Assembly: GCA_039090855.1 (NCBI GenBank)
Contig: CM076991.1
Coordinates: 103,924,021-103,988,020 of the forward strand
Origin: Macrothele yani
Lineage: Eukaryota; Arthropoda; Arachnida; Araneae; Macrothelidae
DNA: 64,000 nucleotides
Direction of reading: 5' to 3'
The translations under genes and the position numbers were made by a program. The notes under the pieces are model-generated. The model was not told where the DNA came from, did no database searches, and saw only the letters and a program-made list of their open reading frames with translations. Numbering within the stretch: position 1 is the stretch's first letter; the number at the start of each line of letters is the position of its first letter. Positions 21,022 to 30,879 of the stretch are shown here, piece by piece.

Positions 21022-22110
21022 AAAAAAACATTCTCAGTTACCATGTGTTTTGACATTAGAAGTAAGTTGTTATTTATTGTAGTTTTTCTTTTCAATGGCA
21101 TACTGTTTTTGTGTACTTCATTTATAGACGCTCTGTACTTGTCTCCACCGAACATTGTGTTTTACAATCTCGATCATCACTGGTGTGATTCTATGCCTTC
21201 AGACTGTTTTGCCTTTAATATTTGTGCCGATCCAGTACATGTTGATTGGAAATACGCATTGATTAAAAAGTATGTTCTGAGATAAATATAGGAATTTCTT
21301 TCCCGAATACATTGCTTAACTTTCCAGAAGTGATCAGGGTTATTAAACTCATCGCTCTGTCTCCTTTTCCAGGATGAGTTTACTTTCAATTTTTCGATGG
21401 TGGAATTTAATTAATTTTCAAACTGCTTCGACGTTTAAGTGTATGTGCTCGAAAGAAAAAGGACAAATGCCTAATAAATTCGTAATACTGACTCTTATCT
21501 TCTATAGAAGTCGACTCACACCCAGGTGGAAAACGTCTGCTCACCCCATTTGTAATGACAGTCTGTCACAATGATCACAAAAGGAGCGTGACCCGGTTCA
21601 GAGGCCTGATCGCTATTATTCCCTATCCTCCCTGTAGATAATCATCAGAGCGAATGACAAGGGGCGGACTGCATACATCAGAAAATGAGCATGCAATATT
21701 CGTGACTCAGTGATTCTTTGAATTGAGGTAGAAAAGACGAAAGTCAGTGCATACCATTTTGTTCTTTCAATGACAGCAGTTGTGGGCGGCTCCCCTTACA
21801 CTAACGTTACGAGTGATGGAGGCTATTCACGTTGCTTTTTCTTTTTCAGCTCCAGTGCTGAGATAATTACCGCTATTAGCGCAATTGTTTGGGATGTTTA
21901 ACAGAATGTTTTAGAGAATTCCTGTGAAAATAATTTTTAATGTTCAGTTTGTTTTTTCGAAGCCCCGTAAAATCATTAAGGAACGTGTTAATATCAGCAA
22001 CATAAAAATAATTCATTATCTGTGCTCAAAATTAAATAATAATTTATAAATTCGTTCATAAATAAAAGTATTTATCAGGGAATTCAATGAAATTTCGTAA
22101 AGAAGTTCGG
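21022..22110. other. No gene supported
   Basis: One plus-strand frame at 21043-21285 begins with a hydrophobic stretch (LLFIVVFLFNGILFLC), which could look like a signal peptide, but it has no homology that I recognise, no upstream promoter cue and no partner exon. The rest is AT-rich and featureless. Confidence 0.4.
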
Positions 22111-22239
22111 TATTACGAAAGGAGGTCAGTTAATAAGTCACAAACAGTTATTGAAAAACACTAAGTGAGATACGAACTTCAAAAACATTTATTATTTTCT
22201 TTACACTCCCCTTATTTCTCAACATAATTTCTACCAGTA

Positions 22240-22985
22240 TTGATGCAATTTTGAACAGTATCTATGCACAGCATAATTTCCACCTGTATCGATGCACAAA
22301 ATAATTTCCACCAATATCGATACACTTTTCTCCAGTATCGAAACACTTTTATTCAGTATCGATTCACAACATAATTCCCACCAGTATCGTTACTCTTTTA
22401 ATCAGTATCGATTCACAATATAATTTTCACCAGTATCAATACACTTTTAACCACTATCGATACACAACGTAATTTCCACCAGCACGATACACTTTTAACC
22501 AGTACCGATACACAACATAATTTTCATCGGTATAGTAACACTTTTAACTAGTATTGATACACAACATAATTTTCACTAGTATAAATACACAACATAATTT
22601 GCACCAGTACCGATACACTTTTAACCACTATCGATGCACAAGGTAATATCCACCAGTTTCTATACATAACATAATTTCCACCAGTACCGATATACTCTTA
22701 ACCAGTATCGATACACACCATAAATTCCAACAATTTCCATACATAACATAATTTCCACCAGTATCGATACACTTTAAACCTGTATCGACGCACTTCTAAC
22801 CAGTATCGATACACAACGTAAAGTCCACCACCATCGATACACTTTTAACCAATATCGATACCCAGTATAATTTCCACCAGTATCAATACACTTTAACAAT
22901 GTCGATGCACAACATGATTTCCACCGGTATCGATATACTTTTACCCAGTATCGATACACAACATAGCTTTAAGCAGTATCGATTC
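22240..22985. repeat. ~49-bp minisatellite grown from mariner C-terminal codons
   Basis: About fifteen diverged ~49-bp units, each with two copies of CCAGTATCGATACAC joined by TTTTAA and AACATAATTT linkers. On the minus strand a unit reads KCIDTGGNYV, which is the same peptide as the element's true C terminus (CINTGRNYVEK) immediately beside the array at 22203-22241. The array therefore arose by duplication of the transposase tail. Eight exact TATCGATA octamers are present. Confidence 0.85.
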
Positions 22986-23464
22986 CATCGCTTTATCGAT
23001 GCGTCGAAATGTGCAGGAAATAAGTCTTGGGTCTGCTGTCTCACCCACACTCGGATTCACGTTCAACCATTTCGCCATTTTTCGCCAAGGTAAGTTGTTA
23101 GTTAATCAATCAAAGAAAATCGCTCGATGCTAAGTCGGGGCTGTAAGGTGGATGTTTAAAAAGTTCCCAGCCTGGTTGTTCAGTTTTATGCTTGGTTAAT
23201 CGATCCATATGTGGTCTGGTATTGTCGTGATGGAGCAGTACTCCTCTGGTCTGTCAGCCTGGAGCTTTTTGTTTTCGAATTGCATCCTAAAGCATCAACA
23301 GAGTGTCACAGTACGATGCAGCATTCACTTTCTCACCTCGCTTCTGGAAATGGGCTGACACTATTCATTGAGAATCCTAAATCACTGTAAGCATAACATG
23401 CCCTGCTGCTGGCGAAATTTGGAATTTCGTGGTTGAAGATGAAGAGGGATGTTTCCCGTAGATG

Positions 23465-24225
23465 TCTGCACGGGCCATATTTGGTCAGCCCGGCCAGTTT
23501 CAAATATTAGACACTCGGTCCGGCCAAAGCCCGTCAATTGTAGCTCTTATTTAGGCCCGGCCCGGTCCGTGATGTGCCATTTGGTATTCTTTTGTCTTTC
23601 TATTGTATTTTATTAAATTGTGATAACTAAACAATTAAATATCATTGCAAATATTTAAGCCTAAAATATTAGCTAAACTTCAACAACTATCGAAGTGTAT
23701 AATCTTTAAAGAGAGACATAGAAGAAGACTAAGCACGTTCAAAAGCTCCTTTTCTCGGTACTAGTAAGTGATAACACTACAAATTTCAATCCCTATACAG
23801 ATTAGGGATAGGAGAAACAATTGATGTCGTCCCACTCTTTCATAACAACACACACACACGCACACCCCGCATCCCTACAGACAACCACTCTACACAACAC
23901 ACACACTCCCTCGGGGTCCAATCTTTTTGTTATCAACAAGCCCCAAAGTGGTTTCACTATCTTAATACCTACAGATGGTAAAAACACTGGGAGGTGCCTC
24001 TCTTTGCTTTTGTGATTACGGCCTGGGCTATGTCATGGAAGTAAGTAAAGCCAGAAAAACAGTGAAACAGACCAGGAAATCGGGAAACACAACTTTTTTC
24101 TTTCCTTACCATTGTGATAAAAAGAATGGGTTGACCTGGCCCGGCCCGTTGCTTTGTTATCTAAACTTAAAACTGCCCGACCAAGACCGCGGGCCGGGCC
24201 GAGCTCGGCTTGGCTGTCTTCCCTT
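23465..24225. mobile_element. Non-autonomous hAT-like element inside the mariner
   Basis: The two ends are inverted relatives: left (from 23472) GGGCCATATTTGGTCAGCCC then GGCCAGTTTC; right on the minus strand GGCCCGGCCCGCGGTCTTGG then TCGGGCAGTTTT. A second inverted pair, GGCCCGGCCCGGTCC near 23553 and its inverse near 24140, lies deeper. Exact ends and target duplication were not resolved; TGTCT occurs on both sides. No transposase inside. Confidence 0.55.
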
Positions 24226-24924
24226 TCACGTGCGTACCGAGAGAGATGCAAGGACAGGCACTTTCGGTTCAGTTTGTGTTCCTGAGTTGGTTCTGTGGGC
24301 ACCCACCGTGCGCACCCTTTCCGGAATTTCAAATGATTATGCATTATGCTGTAGGCTAAACGATGAAAACACCCTATTGCAATTGTTACACTGTCTATCA
24401 ATACACGCCTGTCAGTTCGAATAATCTTCTCCACCCGCTTCTGTCGCAATCTGAACAATACGACCAGGTCTCATCAACAACGTTTGAGCCTCTTTGAGAG
24501 AATTTATCGACACAGCTGTGTACAGCTTTGAGCGACAAACATTTTTCACTGTAAACAAGAAACATTCGTATATATATATATCCTTTTCAGGAAGTCCTTT
24601 TGCCCAATGAAAACGCACATCGGCACGCTGCTGTTCTGTCGTACAGTCCTCGACCATGGCCACCATTTGCAATCTGAACTGGGCATGCACATGCGATACC
24701 TAGCGTCTGGTACGATGAACTACGAGTAAGCTGGATTTTGTTGCCAACTAGGGACACCTAACTATCATTATTAGCTGTCCCATAACTATTTGTGACTTTT
24801 TTACTGACTTCCCTCGTAAATTGCTTATGTAACTCAAGCAAAAGAAAATCACAATCTTACAATGTGCGTGAGTTAATAAAAAAAATGCCATCCAATCTAT
24901 CTCGTCCGCCCATGGCGTGGTTGT

Positions 24925-25110
24925 CCCGCAAAGACGACTATTGCCCTTGAGGGTTACTGGCAAATTAATGCAGCCGGATTGGCATTCCTCTGCTGTATAC
25001 GGATGAGGGACAAAGTGTGTCCGGGCCATATTTCACAGGGAACCATCTACGCATTCACGTCCCCAACCACAGGGAACCTGCGGAAAACGCAGAAAAATCA
25101 ATCAACCTAA
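24925..25110. repeat. Dispersed repeat shared with 3700-3930
   Basis: AGTGTGTCCGGGCC, CGCATTCACGTCCCC and CTGCGGAAAACGC align with 3838-3925. Function and class are unknown. Confidence 0.5.
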
Positions 25111-25650
25111 GAGTGTACCACTATGTAGGGTGCGAAACAGCTACCTCCGCTACGAAAAGTAGTCCCTAGAGTTTTGAGCGAAAACCAGTAGAATTATTGC
25201 TCAGAATCCATTTTTGTTTGACGACGAAATTGCCATCTAAAAAAAAAGTTCCAGAAGTTAGTGCGCTTTTGGAAATAAATTTGTCGTGAGAAGTTGGCTG
25301 AATCAAGAGCTTTGCACTTTCGGCTGTTTCTGCCTACTTGGGATAAAACTCGGACAAGGGAAAGGGGCGGAAGACCTCTCCCAACATTAACAAAACAGAG
25401 ACAATAAATTAACAATCGGGGAAACTCTAAGGGTACGTTACTTAAACAGGCGGTAGGGTAAGCACTTCGGCCTCCACCAGACCCACACTCACAACTCCCA
25501 CTGCTTGAGATGTGTGGGTGGGTAGGTGTGATCAGAAAAGAAACAGTAGAAGAGCACATTACTGCGGATGGATACTGTTCTTGCGTTTCACGACGAGTTG
25601 TGATAAGGCTCTCCAGTCTTTACAAAAGTGCACTTTTAAGGTGAGCTGGA
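25111..25650. other. No feature recognised
   Basis: No coding motif or repeat relationship supported. Confidence 0.35.
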
Positions 25651-25652
25651 TT

Positions 25653-25735
25653 ATGGATGGCCGGCGGATGGGATTCGAACACACGCCTCCCATACAGCGC
25701 ATAGCGACTTAACCAACGGCGCTATGCTGGTTGTG
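25653..25735 (-). repeat. tRNA-like sequence (pseudogene or SINE head)
   Basis: On the minus strand, TAGCGCCGTTGG resembles an A box and GTTCGAATCCC is a good B box 45 bp downstream. The acceptor ends do not pair convincingly, so it is not called a functional tRNA. No body or poly(A) was identified. Confidence 0.5.
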
Positions 25736-25829
25736 TTAATATCATAATCTTGTAATATACATGAATGACCAATCCAACGGATGATAAAGTCTTTTGTTTA
25801 GGACACCTGGTATTTGAATATGCGGTATG

Positions 25830-26180
25830 ATAACACTGACAATCATGCAGTTCAAGAAACGACTCTTCGTGCTTTTTTTGAGGGCACTGATGAATTCTTG
25901 TATAATTAATGACTACTCCTCAAGAACAGCTGTTCTGAGTCCTCGAAGTGTCTCAGAAAGGGTCTGCCGAGCTCCTGTGCATCTCTATAGAGCATCCCAC
26001 ACATGCTCAACGGGATTGAGGCCAAGCGTTCTGGGTTGCCACTCCATTCGGTTAATTTCCTCTTAGGAAATATCGTCGAGCAAATGAGCTCTATGAGGTT
26101 GGCCATTATCTTCGATAAGAATAAATCTGACCTTTGGAACTGAAGACATCATGAGTGTCTGTTTTTATGCCGAGCCGTGG
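25830..26180 (-). pseudogene. Tc1-like transposase C-terminal half
   Basis: On the minus strand: FILIEDNGQPHRAHLLDD (second catalytic Asp, ~26110), RMEWQPRTLGLNPVEHVWDA (third motif, Glu retained, ~26040) and LRTAVLEE. Reading requires at least one frame change and the N-terminal half is missing. No terminal repeats identified. Confidence 0.75.
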
Positions 26181-26506
26181 ACCCTTGAATAGATACGCTG
26201 TTGTTAACAGCTGTTAGAGGCTTCCATTTCCTAGCGCCATACGGCCTCGCTCACGGTCCCGCCTGATAGGCATTGGCGCACCCTAAGCTGCCAGCTGTTC
26301 ATCCAGGACATTTTGGAGGCGGAAGCGCTACCTGCTGTTAGTGCAGCTATTTCTACAAACTGCAGTGTATCTCAGTCCAGCGTAACAATACAAATAGAGA
26401 AGATATCACATTAGTACACGTGGTCCATACTGGGAAAAACACTGTGTGCCGTACCACTGAGATGACACACAAGTCAAAACGGCAAGTTGCCGCGATAAGC
26501 CTTGCC

Positions 26507-26600
26507 GACGTAGTTCAATCGGTAGAACAGCAGCTCCGGAGCAGGAAAATGAGGTTTCGAATCTCACCACTTGCAAAAAGGACATTTGCTATGTTGTCGC
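26507..26600 (+). mobile_element. tRNA-derived SINE, family S2, copy 1
   Basis: Head with ACGTAGTTCAATCGG (A-box-like), CTCCGGAG in the anticodon-arm position and GGTTTCGAATCTC (B box), followed by GCAAAAAGGACATTTGC. The same combination of CCGGAG/CCGAAG arm, B box and GCAAAAAGGxCATTT follows in inverted orientation at 49570-49680, which defines the family. Confidence 0.6.
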
Positions 26601-26654
26601 GCGAACGAAACCGTGAACGTCATGGCCGTGAGGGCCGAAAATGAAAACAAATAT

Positions 26655-26879
26655 GCCGCCCCGGTGGCGCAGTGGTCTAAGGCGTTGGCCTCTGATCGTT
26701 CGTCCGTAAGGGGTCTGGGTTCGAATCCCGGTCAGGCATGGATGTTGTGTTTGTCTTACGGCACTGGTTCTCTCCCTTCCCTGGAACCAGTGACCCTAAA
26801 TTAGGGACGGGCGACTGCTTATAGCCCATTGAGTTGCTCACGGTGGTCGTTAAACCTCCAATCAAAAAAAAAAAAAAAA
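26655..26879 (+). mobile_element. tRNA-derived SINE, family S1, copy 2
   Basis: Full-length copy with A box, B box, conserved body and 3' A run. A 12-bp target-site duplication, GAAAACAAATAT, is present at 26643-26654 and 26880-26891, direct evidence of LINE-type retrotransposition. It lies 55 bp downstream of an S2 SINE. Confidence 0.95.
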
Positions 26880-26891
26880 GAAAACAAATAT

Positions 26892-28212
26892 CGAGTGAGT
26901 ATCCTGGTACTCTTTTGTTACGCGTGTGTAGCACTTTAAAGCATTTATGTATCAATTCATTTCTCCAAGCAGGGAGTTTTCTAGCAGTAAACTCGAAAGA
27001 GGGTATCTACGGCGACAATCAGAAATTGGACTTCTGAAAGTCAGTTTCAAAGCGAATCATTTGCTTTGTATAGAAGATCTTTTAAAAAATAATTAAAGTG
27101 CCTAGTCGTTTTATTAGCCATACCCCAAAGTCAGAGGTATTGTCATCAGCGAACGATTCCAGACTGATTAATTCGTTTATTGCATCAGAGACGCCCTAGA
27201 CCTTTAAGCCGAAAGATAGGCACAAGAAGTCAATATAAAGGGTCTAGGAAGGGTCAGAACCAAGGATGGAAACGAGTCAACGGGTCGACAATTTCTAGCG
27301 GGTCAAACGGGTCTGGTCAAGGTGTTTCTGAGCCTGTTTCGGCCCGGTTTTACTTCCGTTTTATTTTTGAAAAGCAAAAAAAAAATTTTTTTGAAGAAAA
27401 AATGCGCACTGTGAAATTTTGTGCTCGATACTGGTGCCATTGGTCTGAAAAATGATTTGTCATGCAATATGAAAGAAGAGTGTCCTCAGAAGGAAAAGTG
27501 CACCTTCCTTCTGAGGGGCAATGATGAAAACAACATTCGCATTTTACAAACTTTCAACTCTTCAGAAACTTATAAAAATTGTTGTTGTTGTGAAACATAT
27601 TCTGAAGCTTGATATATTATCAAGAAAACAGCAAAAACTGAAATTCAAGATACAACAAGTTGCTCAATTCAAACATTTTGACTGTAGTGCTATCAAAATT
27701 AAGCGGAACACCCTTAAAATTAATGCAAAGGCACTTTTTGACTCTCGCAGATGAGTTTGAAAACATGTGTAAAATAGTCAGTTAGGTTATGTCATGCAAA
27801 TGAAGGACGATAGCTTCAATACTTCCTGTAAGCAAGTGAGTAGGCCAACATTATACGTTCCTATAATGCATTTGTTTGATTTTCATATAACCTAAGACGC
27901 CCAATGCGGAGAGACTTTTTGAACCCCTGTATATTGTATATATATTATAATTCAAAGCTGATTTGTCCGGATCGGTTCCGGGTTACTTACAGATCCGTGT
28001 CGGGTCCAATTATGGGACGTCCGAGTCAGGGTCGGGCCCGGGTCCGATATTGTTGATCTCTTTCCAATTCTAGTCAGAACGTAGGGGGCGATTATTCGAC
28101 ATATCGAATGCAAGAATTTTACCAATCCGATTTTTGACGGAGTATATATCGTGTCAAATATAAACAAAACTTAATGCTGCCAAGAAGGAAAGATAAATCG
28201 CAGAAATTCGAT
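26892..28212. other. Unresolved; possible degraded GC-ended element
   Basis: CGGGTC-rich blocks at 27276-27325 and an inverted GGGTCCGATA/CGGGCCCGG block at 27960-28050 could be the ends of an old hAT-like element, but no target duplication or transposase was seen. The remainder is AT-rich. Confidence 0.3.
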
Positions 28213-28425
28213 GCCTCCCCGGTGGCGCAGTGGTCAAGCGATGGCCTCTGACCATTCGTCCGAAAGGGGTCCGGTTCGAATCTCAGTGAGGCATGGATGT
28301 TGTGTTTGTCTTACGACTCTAGCTCTGTCCCTTCCCTGGAACCAGTGACACTAAATTAGAGACGGGCGACTGCTTATGGTCCATTGTGTTGTTCACGGTG
28401 GTCGTTAACCTGCAATGAAAAAAAT
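28213..28425 (+). mobile_element. tRNA-derived SINE, family S1, copy 3
   Basis: Diverged copy: the A box and B box (GGTTCGAATCT) remain, the body CTTCCCTGGAACCAGTGAC is conserved, and the tail ends in a short A run. It lacks a few bases of the anticodon-arm region relative to the other copies. A target duplication is not clear beyond TCGAT. Confidence 0.88.
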
Positions 28426-28549
28426 CGATAATGTATGAGTCGTCGCCATCATTAGCGCTACTTGTTGAAATTGTAATTTTTCTAAATCTGAGTTACAAAT
28501 GCAGATGTATCGTGTACAGAGAAAGAGAAACTGACGGTACTGTAAGTTA

Positions 28550-29660
28550 GTATCAGATATGTGCAAAAGTCCTACCCGTGCTTTTAGTAGAGAAGCAAAT
28601 AAATTTTTGTTTGCATAAATAACATTTTTATTCTTTAACATAATTGCCATTATTATATATAACTTCTTTTCACCTTTCTCCCAGTAATTGAATTTCCCTT
28701 CTGTAGAACTTCTCTATTTTGGAGTCAAATAATTCTTTAACGCAGTTTCGACGTCTTCAACTTCATCGAAGTTGTTCTGAAGAGATAGAAATAGGTGGTC
28801 GTCTGTTGGTGCAAGGTCTGGGGAATACGGGGGATGAGGTAACACTTTCCATCTAATGTCCCGTGATTTTCTCTGAGTGTCTAAAGCTGTATGGAATCTT
28901 GCGTTGTCATGTTGCAAGATGACAACTTTGCGATTAACCAGTGCTAGACACTTAGATTTCATTTTTCTTTCAGCCTTTCCAACTGTTGGCAGTACAGAAC
29001 CGCACTTATCGTTTGGTTAGGTGCAAGCAGCTCCCAATTTATCACCCCCTTGACATACCACGATACACTTAACAAGACCTTTCTCGGATCCAGCTCTCCT
29101 CTTGAAGTCGATGGTGCAGCCTCCTCAACTCTGCTGACAGTCCACTTTTTATCACCCGTAACTAATCGTTCCAAGAAAGGCTCATTTCTGTGACGCTCAA
29201 GCACAGAAAGATGGGTAGTCATTCTGTCCGATCTATTTCTTAAAGACAAGTCATGTGGTACCCACTTTGTGATAAACATAAGCGCATGCATTCTTTTTCT
29301 CACTCTTGTTGGCGTACAGAAAACCTTTCTTATAATTCTTCAACGGTTATATGTTTGTCATTTGATATGGCTTAGTTGAGATCCTGTTCAGAAACTTCTG
29401 ATGGACGTCCAGAACGTGGTTGATCTCTGCAGATTCTGTCTCCACGGAATTTTTTAAACCAACAGCAACACGCACTTTCGTTTACAGCATCCTCGCCATA
29501 CAACTCGCAAATGATGAGGAACTCTTCAGCAGCATTGTTTCCTTTGTGTAACTCATTCAGCAAACAATGAGTAATGTGATCCTTATTGCTCGCATGTTAA
29601 CGCTTGTGTGACTTTTTTTACAAATGAGGCTCACTTGCATACTTGGTGTCATTTTATAGC
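28550..29660 (-). pseudogene. mariner transposase, nearly full length but frameshifted
   Basis: On the minus strand: N terminus LLNELHKGNNAAEEFLIICE, YGEDAVNESACCCWFKKFRG, DQPRSGRPSEVSEQDLN; then LSVLERHRNEPFLERLVTGD (first Asp), SRGELDPRKVLLSVSWYVKG, NWELLAPNQTISA; finally VVILQHDNARFHTA (second Asp) and HPPYSPDLAPTD (third Asp). There are 34 residues between the last two Asp, so DD34D. Frame changes occur near 28960 and 29310, with a stop at 29372. Outer limits are approximate; terminal repeats were not convincingly matched. Confidence 0.85.
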
Positions 29661-29852
29661 CTATTCCTCCAAGCATTTTGGCCACCACAAGCTCCATATT
29701 TTATTGCACTTGTTATTTATTTCTTTTTACTTGGAATTTGCATCTTGAAAAACAGGTACAACTCTTGCGCACACCCAAAACTGTGTTTCGTTTAAAGACG
29801 TCAAATTTTGTGAAATCGTTTTGCAAGGGTTTTTTTCTATTTATTTATTTTT

Positions 29853-30055
29853 TATTGGAAGTTTAAAGACCACCGTGAGCAACTCAATGGGCTATAAGCA
29901 GTCGTTCGTCCCTAATTTAAGGTCACTGCTTCCCGGGAAGGGAGATAGCCAGAGCCGTAAGACAAACACAACATCCATGCCTCACCGGGTTTCGAACCCG
30001 GACCCCTTCCGGACGAATGATCAGAAGCCATCGCTTAGACCACTGCGCCACGACT
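29853..30055 (-). mobile_element. tRNA-derived SINE, family S1, copy 4
   Basis: Inverted copy. The T run at 29829-29852 corresponds to the poly(A) tail; body and B box (GGTTTCGAACCCG inverse) are present, and the 5' head is slightly truncated at about 30055. Confidence 0.88.
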
Positions 30056-30700
30056 GCAAGTTTTAGCGGTTACCTCGTTTCTTCTGAGGTTATCTGGTTT
30101 CTTAAGACCTTATTAGAAAAACTCATTTGCATTTTTTTTTATCTTTTACTTTTCTTTTTTTTTTGCTGTTTTTTTTTCAACATTCCTGCTTTCTGAAACC
30201 ACGTATCATCAATCATTCTTAACGATGAGTCATAAACGAGATTTGTCGATTTTTCTAGTTTCGTCAACAAGCTGCTTTCTCTGAAAGTGCAGAAATACAA
30301 AAACGCCATATTTCAATTCATCGTAAATGTAATGTTCAGTACCGAAACAATAAAACTGAAAAGTCGAAGTCCGTTTTTTTTTCAGTTAACGAGCTTCATA
30401 TTAACAAAACGAAGATACTTTCTCTGCTAATTAAAGTGCGTACTGATAGAGCTATCTTTGTAAGGCTGATATCATTGAAGGAAGAGTTTCCACCTTCTAA
30501 AATGCATTCATGACTCTTTTCAGTGACGGCAAGAATTAGTGATGATTTTCTCCCATGTTATTTATTTCAACGCAGCTGCTGCCGGAGAAAATATATTTCG
30601 CCGGCATTTCTTCACCATTTCGATCAATAAATTACAATTTAGAAATTTGAATTTCATTAACATATGAGCTAGCATGTAGAAATATCTGTAGATATTGCTC
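30056..30700. other. AT-rich spacer with T-rich tracts
   Basis: T-rich low complexity at 30130-30178; no other feature recognised. Confidence 0.4.
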
Positions 30701-30879
30701 GCGAATAACAGTGGCATTTATAACAAGAAAGATGACACCGAATTTTCGGCCGTAATAAGCACGTCTTTTGAATCCGTTCTGACGCAAAATAAATTTATCA
30801 AAGCTATTCAAAGTCAATGGAACCGGTATGAAAAACAATAGTATCTGACGGAAAAAGAAGTTTTTCAATCGGGTTTTTA

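Larger units (their letters stand above)
22200..24680 (-). pseudogene. mariner transposase, split and expanded
   Basis: On the minus strand: N terminus MVEDCTTEQQRADVRFHWAK (~24660), IRTDRRVLIDSVTIAIGC, YSIMHNHLKFRKGCARWVP, then interruption near 24222. It resumes near 23455 with KHPSSSSTTKF and HVMLTV, VLLHHDNTRPHMD (second Asp, ~23240) and HPPYSPDLASSDF (third Asp, ~23140). The C terminus NCINTGRNYVEK and stop lie at about 22203-22241, beyond the minisatellite. The first catalytic segment (GDESW region) seems lost at the hAT insertion. Confidence 0.85.
22116..24816 (-). mobile_element. mariner element containing a self-derived minisatellite and a hAT-like insertion
   Basis: TA flanks at 22114-22115 and 24817-24818. 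Ends match after inversion over ~35 bp: left GGTCAGTTAATAAGTCACAA, right (minus) AGTCAGTAAAAAAGTCACAA. The 2,701-bp length is explained by a ~750-bp minisatellite (22240-22985) and a ~760-bp hAT-like insert (23465-24225) within a ~1.2-kb mariner. Confidence 0.85.

Noticed and set aside
21043..21285. 80-residue secreted peptide with a hydrophobic N terminus
   Set aside because: Single short frame in transposon-rich DNA, no cysteine pattern or family recognised, no promoter or splice support. Transcript data would be needed.
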